Shown here: piece by piece, positions 14,897-23,252 of the stretch | Layout of the letters: each line of letters begins with the position of its first letter | Numbering within the stretch: position 1 is the stretch's first letter | From: Bacteroidetes bacterium UBA7688 | GTDB taxonomy: Bacteria > Bacteroidota > Bacteroidia > Chitinophagales > Chitinophagaceae | Assembly (NCBI GenBank): GCA_002482815.1 | Contig: DLGS01000109.1 | Span: forward strand, 1 to 29,540 | Length of the DNA stretch: 29,540 nt | Direction: 5' to 3' | Position numbers and translations under genes: made by a program | The notes under the pieces: model-generated | Told to the model about the DNA's origin: nothing | Seen by the model: only the letters and a program-made list of their open reading frames with translations | Databases searched by the model: none

Positions 14897-16585
14897 TTAG
14901 CGGATAAAATAATACTCAATCTGGCGTTCATTATCGTTTTCATCCGCGGCCACTAGCAGTAGTTTATTTTTGCCTTTAGGGCAATATTCATCAATCGTAT
15001 AAAACCAGAAATTGCCATGTTGTTCCATACAAACCCATTGGCCATTTATTGTTCCTGTAAATTTCTTAATTGTTGTCAGATTGTCTTTTACGATAAAACG
15101 AAGTTCCTTACGTTTACCCAAAATCATTCCGCTTTTTACTAATGGAGTTATTTGAGGCAAGGAAGTGTCAATGACTAACTGGTAGTTTCCAAAACTCCTT
15201 ACTGATGCAGTATACCAGCCATTATTCAATTTTGCAGTCCTTCCGGATTTTGTTTTACCATCACTATACCGGATGGCAATTTTATTATTTAAGGCAAAAG
15301 GAATGGCTATTTCTGGTTTTAGGCTGATATCAAAATATTGATGGACCGGTATTTCCGGGAGATGAACGGCAAATTCTGCTGACACGTAGCCTTCGGAAGA
15401 TTTTCTTTCCAGGCGGTAAATATCGCCGCACACGTCATCATAAAGCGACAATGGCTCCAGGTTAAATTTCAGGTTAGGCAAACTAATTGTTTGGGAAAGC
15501 CCAGCTTTCCACAACTGAAGACAGGATATTGGAACTGGTTCGCCTTGTTGCAATATATTCATTCGCAAAACCGATTCATTCCCATTAACGTCGGTAAGGA
15601 TGATTTTAATCCGGTGTAAAGCATTTTCACGCAAAGAAAGCGAACCGTTTCCGTTTTTTAAATTCTCATAAATCCTGTTAAGCTTATTGTTGGGAAGCAA
15701 AAACAAACTATTGAACCAAAGACCAGTCTCCTGCTTTGTTTTATAATCAGCACAGGCATTCAGGTAGCGGGTTTCGTCGTATCCGATATCATCCAGGAGA
15801 AGGATTCCGTGTAAAGTATCATCCATATACCATGCTGCTTTATAAAAGGACAACGTGTTATCTGATTGATCCATAAAATCATCAGCGGACAGGCCAATAT
15901 TAACCGTCAGGTAGGGGCAAACCAGCGTGTCTTTTAGTGGTGAGAATTCCTTGTTTTTCCCAGTAAGTTTAAATCGCAAAGCATGCTGCTCATAAATGCT
16001 CTCTTCTGCATTATAAAGTGCCAGCTCTTTCATCTTTGGCGAAATTTCATCCCGGATCTCAAATCCGAAAAGCTGGGGATTCAAAGGATGCTCTGTTTTG
16101 GTATCCCTTATTTCGAAATGTAAGTGTGGTGCTGTAGAGCCGCCTGTGTTGCCGCTCCACGCTATTTGTTGCCCTTTTTTGACCGGAAATTTTTCAGGAG
16201 AAAAAGTCAGATCCAGCTCCCAGCTCATTTTTTCATATTGCGATTGGTGGACCAACTTTTGCAATGCCGGAAAAAAATTGTTGAGGTGGGCATATAAGGT
16301 AGTATAACCATTAGGATGGGTGATATAAACCCCATGCCCAAATCCGCCGGACTCCATTTTTACCCTCGAAATGTAGCCATCCGCAGCCGCAAACACCTGC
16401 AGGTTTTCTTTTCCTTCCGTTTTTATATCAATACCGCTATGAAAATGCCCCGGTCTGCATTCTCCAAAATTACCTGCAAGCAAAATCGGGATGTTTAGCG
16501 GGTTTCTGAAATATTGTTGCGGATAGGTATTGTTTTGCGCAAAAGCAGGTGAAGTTATTAATAAGAGTAAAATCACTAATCTCAT
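14897..16585 (-). CDS. Exported M23-family metallopeptidase
   Basis: 562 residues with a signal peptide (MRLVILLLLITSPAFAQ). Residues about 30-165 are a LytM/M23 domain with all expected zinc and catalytic residues: H49 and D53 in HFHSGIDI, H100 in LYAHL, and H154 and H156 in APHLHFEI. This family cuts peptide bridges of peptidoglycan, and the complete site predicts an active endopeptidase in the periplasm. An insertion (about 110-132) separates the two motif groups. The remaining about 390 residues are beta-rich with no family I can name and may bind wall or partner proteins. Such long C-terminal extensions are common in Bacteroidota members. It is upstream of aroC on the same strand. Confidence 0.9.
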   Translation of the reverse strand: MRLVILLLLITSPAFAQNNTYPQQYFRNPLNIPILLAGNFGECRPGHFHSGIDIKTEGKENLQVFAAADGYISRVKMESGGFGHGVYITHPNGYTTLYAHLNNFFPALQKLVHQSQYEKMSWELDLTFSPEKFPVKKGQQIAWSGNTGGSTAPHLHFEIRDTKTEHPLNPQLFGFEIRDEISPKMKELALYNAEESIYEQHALRFKLTGKNKEFSPLKDTLVCPYLTVNIGLSADDFMDQSDNTLSFYKAAWYMDDTLHGILLLDDIGYDETRYLNACADYKTKQETGLWFNSLFLLPNNKLNRIYENLKNGNGSLSLRENALHRIKIILTDVNGNESVLRMNILQQGEPVPISCLQLWKAGLSQTISLPNLKFNLEPLSLYDDVCGDIYRLERKSSEGYVSAEFAVHLPEIPVHQYFDISLKPEIAIPFALNNKIAIRYSDGKTKSGRTAKLNNGWYTASVRSFGNYQLVIDTSLPQITPLVKSGMILGKRKELRFIVKDNLTTIKKFTGTINGQWVCMEQHGNFWFYTIDEYCPKGKNKLLLVAADENDNERQIEYYFIR

Positions 16586-16604
16586 AATCCGAAGGTACAG
16601 TTTC

Positions 16605-16648
16605 TATAAAAATATAGAGCGCATCCTAAAAAGAAGATGCGCTCTATA
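16605..16648 (-). terminator. Rho-independent terminator of the lipoprotein pair
   Basis: A perfect 13-bp stem (16613-16625 with 16636-16648, core AGAGCGCATC) is followed on the minus strand by ATTTTTATAG. It lies just after the stop of the 16667-17119 gene and before the M23 gene. Confidence 0.8.
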
Positions 16649-16666
16649 AATAATCCGGCAATCGTT

Positions 16667-17119
16667 TTATTTCACATTGGTAAAGGTAAAACTGGCCTTT
16701 CCTGAAATTCCGGCGAAGGCCGTATCCTTAGAGATCTGCAATGTGGTAGCATTCAAAGCCACAATATCCGCTGTGAGTGGACCTGTGGCGAAACCTTGCG
16801 TTATCGAACTGCCATCCAGGGATATTTTTGTATCGTTAGCCGAGAGGTTCCACTTGCCATCAGTATACGATTGGGCAACAGAATCCTTGCATTTTGTTGC
16901 ACCTTCATCTACCGTAATGGTTTTATTTGAATTAAAAGTATAAGTATTGTCTTTCTGACAATCTTTAAAGTTGCTTAAAATATCAATGAAACCATTAAAT
17001 GAGGCAGCTGTCAGCTTCCACTTCCCGTTCTGCAATAGTTCTGTTTTAGAAGGATCCTTTTTTTTACAGGCGCTGAAACAAACACTACCTATTAATATTG
17101 CGAAAATTATTTTTTTCAT
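16667..17119 (-). CDS. Lipocalin-like lipoprotein, paralogue 1
   Basis: 150 residues with a signal peptide and lipobox (CFSAC, Cys at about 18) followed by KKKDPSK, so it is predicted to be lipidated. The mature part starts with GKWKLTAASF, the opening of the lipocalin-like fold common in Bacteroidota lipoproteins, and has alternating beta strands to the end. Shared with the neighbour upstream: DC-x-KDN, DEGATKC, a GxW strand after it and ISKDT near the C terminus. The two Cys of the mature part (in FKDCQKDN and ATKC) may form a disulfide. Ligand and function unknown. It lies 31 bases after its paralogue and is followed by a strong terminator, so the two form an operon. Confidence 0.8.
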   Translation of the reverse strand: MKKIIFAILIGSVCFSACKKKDPSKTELLQNGKWKLTAASFNGFIDILSNFKDCQKDNTYTFNSNKTITVDEGATKCKDSVAQSYTDGKWNLSANDTKISLDGSSITQGFATGPLTADIVALNATTLQISKDTAFAGISGKASFTFTNVK

Positions 17120-17150
17120 AATTTTTTTATTCTACCAAGAGACTTTATAA

Positions 17151-17681
17151 TTATTTAACCTTAGTGAAGTTGGCATATATCGTACCTGAAATTGAGCCTA
17201 TTCCTGGATAAACAATCGTTGTATCTTTTGAAATTTTAAAATTTGTTTTATCAATCAGGATAACTTTTGCCGTAGCGGTACCGGTGATTGGCAATATTTT
17301 GGAATCCTTAATTGTGAACATAGTTGTATCACTGTTTAAAGTCCAACTTCCATCAGTCGTTATTTGTGCTGCAGAAGCATCACATTTCGTAGCACCTTCA
17401 TCTGAGGTAATTGAGCCACTTTTATTAAAAAAGATAAAATTATCTTTTTCACAATCTTTCATCTGACCATCATAATAATCAACAATAAGCGTGTCTCCTT
17501 TAGACATGTGAACTGCAGTAATCTTCCACTTATCTGTGGTAAGCGCATCATATCTGGAGGTAGCCTTATTGGTATCTACCGGAGTTGGAGTAGGCGTTGG
17601 GGTAGGTGTGGATGTATCTTTCTTTTTACATGCTGTAATTGCAACAGTAGCTAATATGGCAACAAAGAGGACTTTTTTCAT
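17151..17681 (-). CDS. Lipocalin-like lipoprotein, paralogue 2
   Basis: 176 residues with a signal peptide and lipobox (AITAC, Cys at about 18), then KKKD and a TPTPTPTP linker that is a low-complexity spacer. The mature domain begins with DKWKITAVHM and carries the same DCEKDN, DEGATKC, GSWTL and ISKDTT landmarks as the gene downstream, so the two arose by duplication. It is longer because of the linker and a loop before the first Cys. It is probably an outer-membrane or periplasmic lipoprotein with a lipocalin-like fold, ligand unknown. It is the first gene of a two-gene minus-strand unit, divergent from the PfkB kinase. Confidence 0.8.
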   Translation of the reverse strand: MKKVLFVAILATVAITACKKKDTSTPTPTPTPTPVDTNKATSRYDALTTDKWKITAVHMSKGDTLIVDYYDGQMKDCEKDNFIFFNKSGSITSDEGATKCDASAAQITTDGSWTLNSDTTMFTIKDSKILPITGTATAKVILIDKTNFKISKDTTIVYPGIGSISGTIYANFTKVK

Positions 17682-17784
17682 AATAATATTTTATATTCAA
17701 AGATAAGAAAAAGTATATAGCATCCAAATATAGCCGTTATTTGAATCAATATAAATTACCTTCGCAAAAATTTTTCAGTCAGAT

Positions 17785-18693
17785 ATGTCTTTAATTGTTG
17801 TGGGTACTATGGCTTATGATGCCATCGAAACGCCTTTTGGTAAAACAGACCGTATTGTTGGTGGTTCTGCAACCTATGTTGCCTGGTCAGCTTCCAATTT
17901 CTACCAGCCTATCCGTCAGGTTTCGATAGTCGGAAATGACTTTGAGCAAAAAGAAATGGACGAACTGGCAACCCGCGGCGTCACTTTTGAAGGTGTGGAA
18001 GTTGTAAAAGACGGCAAAAGCTTCTTCTGGAGTGGACGCTATCATACAGACATGAACACCCGCGACACTTTGGTAACAGACCTGAATGTATTGGCTCAGT
18101 TTAACCCGCAATTGCCCGAAAGCTATCAGGATTGTCAATACCTGATGTTGGGTAACCTGGCTCCTGCAGTACAAAAAAGTGTCATTCTCCAATTGAAAAA
18201 CCGCCCGAAACTGATTGTGCTCGATACAATGAATTTCTGGATGGATATTGCCCTGGACGAACTTTCGGATGTGCTGAAACTGGTAGATGTTTTGGTAGTA
18301 AATGATGGTGAAGCACGCCAGCTTAGTGGAGAATACTCATTGGTAAAAGCGGCCAAAGCCATCCGTGCTATGGGTCCTAAATACCTGATTATTAAGAAAG
18401 GAGAACACGGTGCGTTGTTGTTCTACAACGAGCAGATTTTTTCTGCGCCAGCACTTCCGCTTGAAGAAGTATTTGACCCGACCGGTGCCGGCGATACATT
18501 TGCAGGCGGATTTATCGGCTATATCGCAAAACATGACAACATATCTTTCGAAACAATGAAAAAAGCGGTTATTGCCGGTTCTGCAATGGCGTCTTTTTGT
18601 GTAGAAAAATTTGGTCCGGAAAGAATGAAAGAAATTCAACCGGCAGACATTGAACACAGGCTTGAACAATTTCAGGAATTAACTTGCTACTAA
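17785..18693 (+). CDS. PfkB-family kinase (possible adenosine kinase)
   Basis: 302 residues of the ribokinase/PfkB fold. An N-terminal GGSATYVAWSAS region binds the substrate, and the C-terminal signature DPTGAGDTFAGG (231-242) holds the catalytic base D237 and the anion hole. The family phosphorylates sugars or nucleosides, and the sequence alone does not settle the substrate. The next gene, 102 bases downstream, is adenosylhomocysteinase, which releases adenosine, so an adenosine kinase role is a reasonable inference from context. Ribokinase-like sugar kinase is the alternative. The gene is divergent from the lipoprotein pair. Confidence 0.85.
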   Translation: MSLIVVGTMAYDAIETPFGKTDRIVGGSATYVAWSASNFYQPIRQVSIVGNDFEQKEMDELATRGVTFEGVEVVKDGKSFFWSGRYHTDMNTRDTLVTDLNVLAQFNPQLPESYQDCQYLMLGNLAPAVQKSVILQLKNRPKLIVLDTMNFWMDIALDELSDVLKLVDVLVVNDGEARQLSGEYSLVKAAKAIRAMGPKYLIIKKGEHGALLFYNEQIFSAPALPLEEVFDPTGAGDTFAGGFIGYIAKHDNISFETMKKAVIAGSAMASFCVEKFGPERMKEIQPADIEHRLEQFQELTCY

Positions 18694-18747
18694 GGAAATC
18701 ATTATACCCGTATCATTTTTCTTTTAGTTCAAAAAATTATTAATTAT

Positions 18748-18755
18748 TACTTTTG
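18748..18755 (+). promoter_or_regulatory. -7 promoter box of ahcY
   Basis: TACTTTTG is a full match to TAnnTTTG, 40 bases before the ATG. The -33 position has only TTTT (18722-18725, 22-base spacing). It suggests that ahcY can be transcribed without the kinase gene. Confidence 0.5.
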
Positions 18756-18795
18756 CTCAACTTTTTATTAAAATTATTAAACAAAAAATGCCGTT

Positions 18796-20124
18796 ATGAG
18801 TACAATTACTAAATCGACTATCGATTTTTCATTGGCCCACAAAGTAGCTGATATGAGTCTTGCTGCATGGGGACGTAAAGAAATCCGCCTTGCAGAAGCA
18901 GAAATGCCAGGTTTGATGGCTATCCGCGAAGAGTATGGTGCAAGCCAGCCATTAAAAGGTGCGCGCATTGCCGGTTGCCTTCATATGACAATTCAGACTG
19001 CTGTCTTGATTGAAACTTTGATTCACCTTGGTGCCGAAGTTAAATGGAGCTCTTGCAACATTTTCTCTACGCAAGATCAGGCTGCTGCTGCAATTGCTGC
19101 TGCCGGTATTGGTGTTTTTGCCTGGAAAGGACAATCTCAGCAGGAAGCTGACTGGTGCATTGAACAAACATTATTCTTCGGTAGCGAAGACCGTCCTTTG
19201 AATATGATTCTGGACGATGGTGGCGATTTGACCAATATGGTTTTCGATCAATATTCTGAGCTGGTTTCCGGCATCAGAGGTTTGAGCGAAGAAACAACTA
19301 CCGGTGTTCACCGCCTATACGAGCGTATGACAAACGGTACTTTACCCATTCCTGCTATCAATGTAAACGACAGCGTTACCAAATCTAAATTCGATAACAA
19401 ATACGGTTGCCAGGAAAGTCTGGTAGATGCAATCCGTCGTGCTACTGATGTAATGATGGCTGGTAAAATCGCTGTTGTGGGTGGTTATGGTGATGTGGGT
19501 AAAGGTTCTGCGATGAGTCTTCGTGGTGCCGGTGCGCGTGTTATCGTTACCGAAATTGACCCGATTTGTGCCCTTCAGGCTGCAATGGATGGATTCAGTG
19601 TTATGCCGATGACAGAAGCGGTAAAACAAGCTGATATCATTGTTACAGCATCAGGTTGTCGTGATCTGATTACCGGTGAGCATTTCAAATTAATGAAAGA
19701 CAAAGCTATCGTTTGTAACATTGGCCACTTCGATATCGAAATTGATATCGCATGGTTGAATGATAATTATGGTCATACAAAAGACACCATCAAACCTCAG
19801 GTTGATTTGTACAATGTTGATGGTCACGATGTGATTATCCTTGCAGAAGGACGTTTGGTAAATCTGGGTTGTGCTACAGGTCACCCAAGCTTCGTAATGA
19901 GTGCGAGCTTCACGAACCAGACTTTGGCTCAGATTGAGCTTTGGACCAATGCAAGCAGCTACAAAAACGAAGTGTATGTATTGCCAAAATTCCTTGATGA
20001 GAAAGTTGCCCGTTTGCACCTTGCGAAAATCGGCGTGAAACTTGAAGTGTTGAGCGATGCGCAATCTGAATACCTTGGCGTAGCAAAAGAAGGTCCGTTC
20101 AAAAGCGATATGTACCGTTACTAG
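18796..20124 (+). CDS. ahcY: Adenosylhomocysteinase (S-adenosylhomocysteine hydrolase)
   Basis: 442 residues. It splits S-adenosylhomocysteine into adenosine and homocysteine in the cytoplasm, removing the inhibitor of methyltransferases and feeding the methionine cycle. Family marks: CLHMTIQTAVLIETL (61-75), WSSCNIFSTQDQAAAAIA (84-101), the NAD-binding Rossmann motif GYGDVGKG (230-237) after KIAVVGG, CNIGHFDIEID, GRLVNLGCATGHPSFVMS, and a C-terminal end with SDMYRY, which contributes to the neighbouring subunit's cofactor site. Length and motifs are complete. The start at MSTITK fits the family. It is followed by a strong terminator (20148-20181). Confidence 0.97.
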   Translation: MSTITKSTIDFSLAHKVADMSLAAWGRKEIRLAEAEMPGLMAIREEYGASQPLKGARIAGCLHMTIQTAVLIETLIHLGAEVKWSSCNIFSTQDQAAAAIAAAGIGVFAWKGQSQQEADWCIEQTLFFGSEDRPLNMILDDGGDLTNMVFDQYSELVSGIRGLSEETTTGVHRLYERMTNGTLPIPAINVNDSVTKSKFDNKYGCQESLVDAIRRATDVMMAGKIAVVGGYGDVGKGSAMSLRGAGARVIVTEIDPICALQAAMDGFSVMPMTEAVKQADIIVTASGCRDLITGEHFKLMKDKAIVCNIGHFDIEIDIAWLNDNYGHTKDTIKPQVDLYNVDGHDVIILAEGRLVNLGCATGHPSFVMSASFTNQTLAQIELWTNASSYKNEVYVLPKFLDEKVARLHLAKIGVKLEVLSDAQSEYLGVAKEGPFKSDMYRY

Positions 20125-20147
20125 TTTCTATAATTTATATACTTTTG

Positions 20148-20181
20148 AAATCCCGCAAGCATTTGGTTTGCGGGATTTTTT
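20148..20181 (+). terminator. Rho-independent terminator after ahcY
   Basis: A perfect 11-bp stem AAATCCCGCAA (20148-20158) pairs with 20168-20178, followed by a T-tract to 20181. Confidence 0.88.
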
Positions 20182-20196
20182 GTACAATTCCTGTCA

Positions 20197-21012
20197 ATGT
20201 TAATGAAAACAAATGTTGTTTTGCTACTTGGAGTCCTTTGCTTTTTATTTCCACCCTCTTATGCTCAAATAAATAGCGAAACGACCATCTACCTGTCTAA
20301 AAACAGGGATACTTGTCTTAAAAGTGAAGCCTATTATACCAGGGTTTTGAAAAAAGAGACGAACAGAATATCAATGATTGAATATTTTCAAAACGGAAAA
20401 ATTCATTTGAAAGGGACTTTCGATATTGATAGCCCGGAAATCAGGCAAGGTTATTATACGTCTTTTCATGAGAACGGACTAATATACTGGGAAGGCAACT
20501 TTACCAACGACAAAGAAGACGGACTTTGTAAAACCTATTGGGAAAGTGGAGGTTTACGTTGGGAGAAGGAATACCAGAACGGACGAATTAACGGCATACT
20601 AAAAACTTATTTTAAAAGCGGTGCTACCAGAAGAGAAGAATTGTATAAAAATGGTGAATTCATCGAAGGGAAATGCTTTGCAACAACAGGAGCGGATACA
20701 ACATTTTATCCTTTTGAGGAGAGGGCTGAATTTATCGGAGGAGAAACCAGCCTTTATAAATTTATAGAGCGCAAGATAAAATATCCTAAAGCGGCAATTA
20801 AATCAAATGCTCAAGGTGTTGTCAGGGTTAAATTTGTTATTGATACTGATGGTTCCGTAAAAGAAATAGAAGTAAAAAAGAAAGGCAATCCTTATTTAGA
20901 TGCAGAGGCAATCAGAGTGATTAGTCTTTTACCAAAATGGAAGCCGGGAAAAGTAGAAGGAGAATTCGTGAAAATGTATTTTGCACTTCCTATTACATTT
21001 TCTATGCCTTAA
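20197..21012 (+). CDS. MORN-repeat protein with TonB C-terminal domain, copy 1
   Basis: 271 residues; a second ATG at 20203 (MKTNVV) is equally possible as the start. A signal peptide ends near SYAQ (about residue 24). Residues about 60-160 hold MORN_2-type repeats (YFQNGKIHLKGTF, SFHENGLIYWEGNF, YWESGGLRWEKEY, YFKSGATRREELY). Residues about 190-271 are a TonB C-terminal domain (YPKAAIKSNAQGVVRVKFVI, then KWKPGK and PITF). No inner-membrane anchor or Pro-rich spanner is present, so this is not a classical TonB. Such exported TonB-C proteins are common in Bacteroidota and their role is unsettled. A paralogue follows 41 bases downstream. Confidence 0.82.
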   Translation: MLMKTNVVLLLGVLCFLFPPSYAQINSETTIYLSKNRDTCLKSEAYYTRVLKKETNRISMIEYFQNGKIHLKGTFDIDSPEIRQGYYTSFHENGLIYWEGNFTNDKEDGLCKTYWESGGLRWEKEYQNGRINGILKTYFKSGATRREELYKNGEFIEGKCFATTGADTTFYPFEERAEFIGGETSLYKFIERKIKYPKAAIKSNAQGVVRVKFVIDTDGSVKEIEVKKKGNPYLDAEAIRVISLLPKWKPGKVEGEFVKMYFALPITFSMP

Positions 21013-21053
21013 AAAATTTAGTCCTGTAACATTTATACAAATCCCATCTCCAA

Positions 21054-21854
21054 ATGAATAAACTTATTGCTTTTCTAATCGGGTTCTTTTGCTTTTTTAT
21101 CTCAAATGCTGAAGCACAAACCAGCACCGTTTATTTCGATAAAAACTGGGATACCTGCTCGAAGAAAAAAGCACACTATAAAAGAATATCAGAGTTGAAA
21201 CCTGATTGCATCCTCGCAACAGATTATTATCCCAATGGGAAAATGTTGAGTATAACGACATACCGCATTGATAGCCCCGATATCAAGAATGGACATTATA
21301 AATACTTTGCAGAAGATGGATTGTTATTTAAAGAAGGAAATTATAAGAACGGCGAAGAAGATGGACTATGGAAATGCTATAGGACAAGTGGTGCGCTTTG
21401 GTATGAAGAAGAAATGTTGCATGGATTGAATCATGGATATTTAAAAGCGTATTTTCCCAACGGCACGCTGAAAGTTAAAGAGCGATATGAGAATGGCAAT
21501 CTTTGGGATGGAAAACGATATGGAGCCAATGGCCGCGATACAACGTTTTATAAATTTAAAGAAATGCCGGAATTTACAGGAGGATCAAAAGTGATGTATG
21601 AATACCTCTCAGAAAATATAATTTATCCTCCGCAGGCACTCAAAAAGAAAATTGAGGGTAAAGTAAAAATAAAGTTTGCTGTTGATACCGATGGATCATT
21701 AATAAATGTTCATGTGTCCCGGTCTGTTCATCGTGACCTGGATAAGGAAGCACTAAGGGTGGTATCCGGAATGCCAAAATGGAAACCGGGAACTTTGGAT
21801 GACAAGCCTATTAAGATATACTATCAGATTCCTATAAATTTTGTTTTAGAATAA
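21054..21854 (+). CDS. MORN-repeat protein with TonB C-terminal domain, copy 2
   Basis: 266 residues with the same layout as the gene before it: a signal peptide (ends near AEAQ), then a TVYFDKNWDTCSKKKAHYKR segment parallel to TIYLSKNRDTCLKSEAYYTR of copy 1. MORN_2 repeats follow (YYPNGKMLSITTY, YFAEDGLLFKEGNY, CYRTSGALWYEEEM, YFPNGTLKVKERY). Next is an FxGG(S/E) hinge and a TonB-C domain (YPPQALKKKIEGKVKIKFAV ... KWKPGT). The order and spacing of all elements are shared, so the pair is a tandem duplication. The duplicated Asp-Thr-Cys near the mature N terminus is conserved. Function unknown, probably in the periplasm or at the outer membrane. Probably co-transcribed with copy 1. Confidence 0.82.
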   Translation: MNKLIAFLIGFFCFFISNAEAQTSTVYFDKNWDTCSKKKAHYKRISELKPDCILATDYYPNGKMLSITTYRIDSPDIKNGHYKYFAEDGLLFKEGNYKNGEEDGLWKCYRTSGALWYEEEMLHGLNHGYLKAYFPNGTLKVKERYENGNLWDGKRYGANGRDTTFYKFKEMPEFTGGSKVMYEYLSENIIYPPQALKKKIEGKVKIKFAVDTDGSLINVHVSRSVHRDLDKEALRVVSGMPKWKPGTLDDKPIKIYYQIPINFVLE

Positions 21855-21931
21855 AGTTTATAGGAACCACAACAGCAAAAAAAAAATTTCCTTAAACCCA
21901 AAATCTTTAGGTTTGCCTTTTTTCCTCACAA

Positions 21932-22462
21932 TTGAAACCTACCCTGCAAAAAATCGTTGTTATTGGCCCGGAAAGCACCGGAAAAAGCACCATTTGTGCT
22001 GCTTTAGCGCAGCATTTTAATACGGTGTGGGTAGAAGAGTATGCGCGTGAATATCTTGAACGCCAAAACAATGAATATGATTACGATGACCTGCTGGCCA
22101 TTGCCAAAGGGCAGATTAGGAAGGAAGAAGAAAAATCCTTACTGGCCAGGGAATTTCTTTTTTGCGACACCGATCTGAACGTGTTGATGGTGTGGTGCCA
22201 TCATCGTTTCCACAAAGTGCACGCTTTCATCCTGGAAGAAATAGCCGCCCGGAAATATGATGCCTATATCCTTTGCGATGTGGATATGCCCTGGAGCCCC
22301 GACCCGCAGCGCGAATACCCGGATTATGAAATGAGGCGGTATTTTTTCAACATTTATAAAGATATCGTCATAAATGCCGGCGTTCCCTTCACTCTTGTTT
22401 CCGGCAACGAGAAAGAAAGACTGGAACAGGCCTTAAACAGCGGCTTGTTTGGCGCACGCTAA
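21932..22462 (+). CDS. NadR-like AAA/P-loop kinase (ribosylnicotinamide kinase-type)
   Basis: 176 residues. The start is TTG at 21932: no ATG lies before the P-loop, and a -7-like TAGGTTTG (21908-21915) sits just upstream. Walker A is GPESTGKST (12-20), followed by EEYAREYLE and FCDTDLNVLMVW, the pattern of the C-terminal kinase half of NadR, which phosphorylates nicotinamide riboside. LCDVDMPWSPDPQREYP is the conserved substrate/lid region. The adenylyltransferase half and the N-terminal regulator domain of enteric NadR are absent, as in many stand-alone Bacteroidota proteins. Likely role: NAD salvage. It is followed 31 bases later by a pseudouridine synthase gene. Confidence 0.82.
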   Translation: MKPTLQKIVVIGPESTGKSTICAALAQHFNTVWVEEYAREYLERQNNEYDYDDLLAIAKGQIRKEEEKSLLAREFLFCDTDLNVLMVWCHHRFHKVHAFILEEIAARKYDAYILCDVDMPWSPDPQREYPDYEMRRYFFNIYKDIVINAGVPFTLVSGNEKERLEQALNSGLFGAR

Positions 22463-22493
22463 ACGCAGAATTAATAATAACTTCGCAGCCGCA

Positions 22494-23225
22494 ATGAATT
22501 TAGAAATTTTATACCAGGATGATGATGTGGTGGTGGTGAACAAACCCGCCGGCATTCCCGTTATCCCTGATCGTTTTAATACTGAAGCACCCAGCATCAA
22601 CAAAATGCTGGAAGCTATGCTGAACCAAAAAATATGGGTGGTGCACCGCCTGGACCGCGACACGACCGGCGTGCTTTGTTTTGCCAAAAATGAAGTGGCG
22701 CACAAAAATTTATCAATGCAGTTTCAGGAGCACAGCGTGGGTAAATTTTATGCAGGACTGGTGCATGGCAGAGTGGCCGAAGAACAAGGAAGAATTGAAA
22801 GCCCGATTGCCGAGCATCCGGTAGTGAAAGGGAAAATGGTGGTGAACAGAAAGGGTAAAGCTTCTATTACAGATTACAGAATTGTAGAACAATGGCCGCT
22901 GCATACCTTGCTTCAATTTCAAATCCACACCGGCCGCACCCACCAGATAAGGGTGCACATGCAATCCATAGGTCATCCTATTGTAGCAGATAGCCTGTAT
23001 GGCAATGGCGAACCGTTTTTGCTTTCGGGCATCAAAAAGAAATACAAACTGTCTACCAAAGACGAAGAAGAAAAACCATTGCTGAACCGCCTTGCATTGC
23101 ACGCCTACCGCCTGATATTTACCAATATGAAAAGTGAAGAGATAAGCGTGGAAGCGCCGCTGCCAAAGGATATCAGCGCATGTGTGCAACAGTTGAACAA
23201 GCAAATGAAAAAATCACAACATTAA
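22494..23225 (+). CDS. RluA-family pseudouridine synthase
   Basis: 243 residues from the ATG at 22494. A TTG at 22449 would overlap the upstream gene and add residues with no family match. The catalytic motif HRLDRDTTG has Asp at residue 54. It is followed by the family blocks KFYAGLVHG, GKASITDYRI, LLQFQIHTGRTHQIRVHMQSIGHPIVADSLYG and LHAYRL. The enzyme converts uridine to pseudouridine in rRNA or tRNA, but the position modified cannot be read from sequence. No S4 domain is present, which fits the shorter RluA-type members. The gene is the second of a plus-strand run of small housekeeping genes from 21932 to 25276. Confidence 0.9.
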   Translation: MNLEILYQDDDVVVVNKPAGIPVIPDRFNTEAPSINKMLEAMLNQKIWVVHRLDRDTTGVLCFAKNEVAHKNLSMQFQEHSVGKFYAGLVHGRVAEEQGRIESPIAEHPVVKGKMVVNRKGKASITDYRIVEQWPLHTLLQFQIHTGRTHQIRVHMQSIGHPIVADSLYGNGEPFLLSGIKKKYKLSTKDEEEKPLLNRLALHAYRLIFTNMKSEEISVEAPLPKDISACVQQLNKQMKKSQH

Positions 23226-23252
23226 TTTTTTAAGCCTGAAATAAATAAGACA

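Noticed and set aside
14401..14956. Plus-strand open frames of 123-130 codons
   Set aside because: They are antisense to aroC, whose motifs are strong and continuous across the region.
17540..17630. Tandem repeat or CRISPR-like array
   Set aside because: The short GGAGTTGGAGTAGG-type repetition only encodes the TPTPTP linker of a lipoprotein. There are no spaced repeats, and no CRISPR array is present in the window.
21893..21925. Terminator after the second MORN/TonB-C gene
   Set aside because: AAACC and GGTTT with a following T-tract form only a 5-bp stem with a long loop, and the same bases serve better as a -7 box (TAGGTTTG) for the NadR-like gene.
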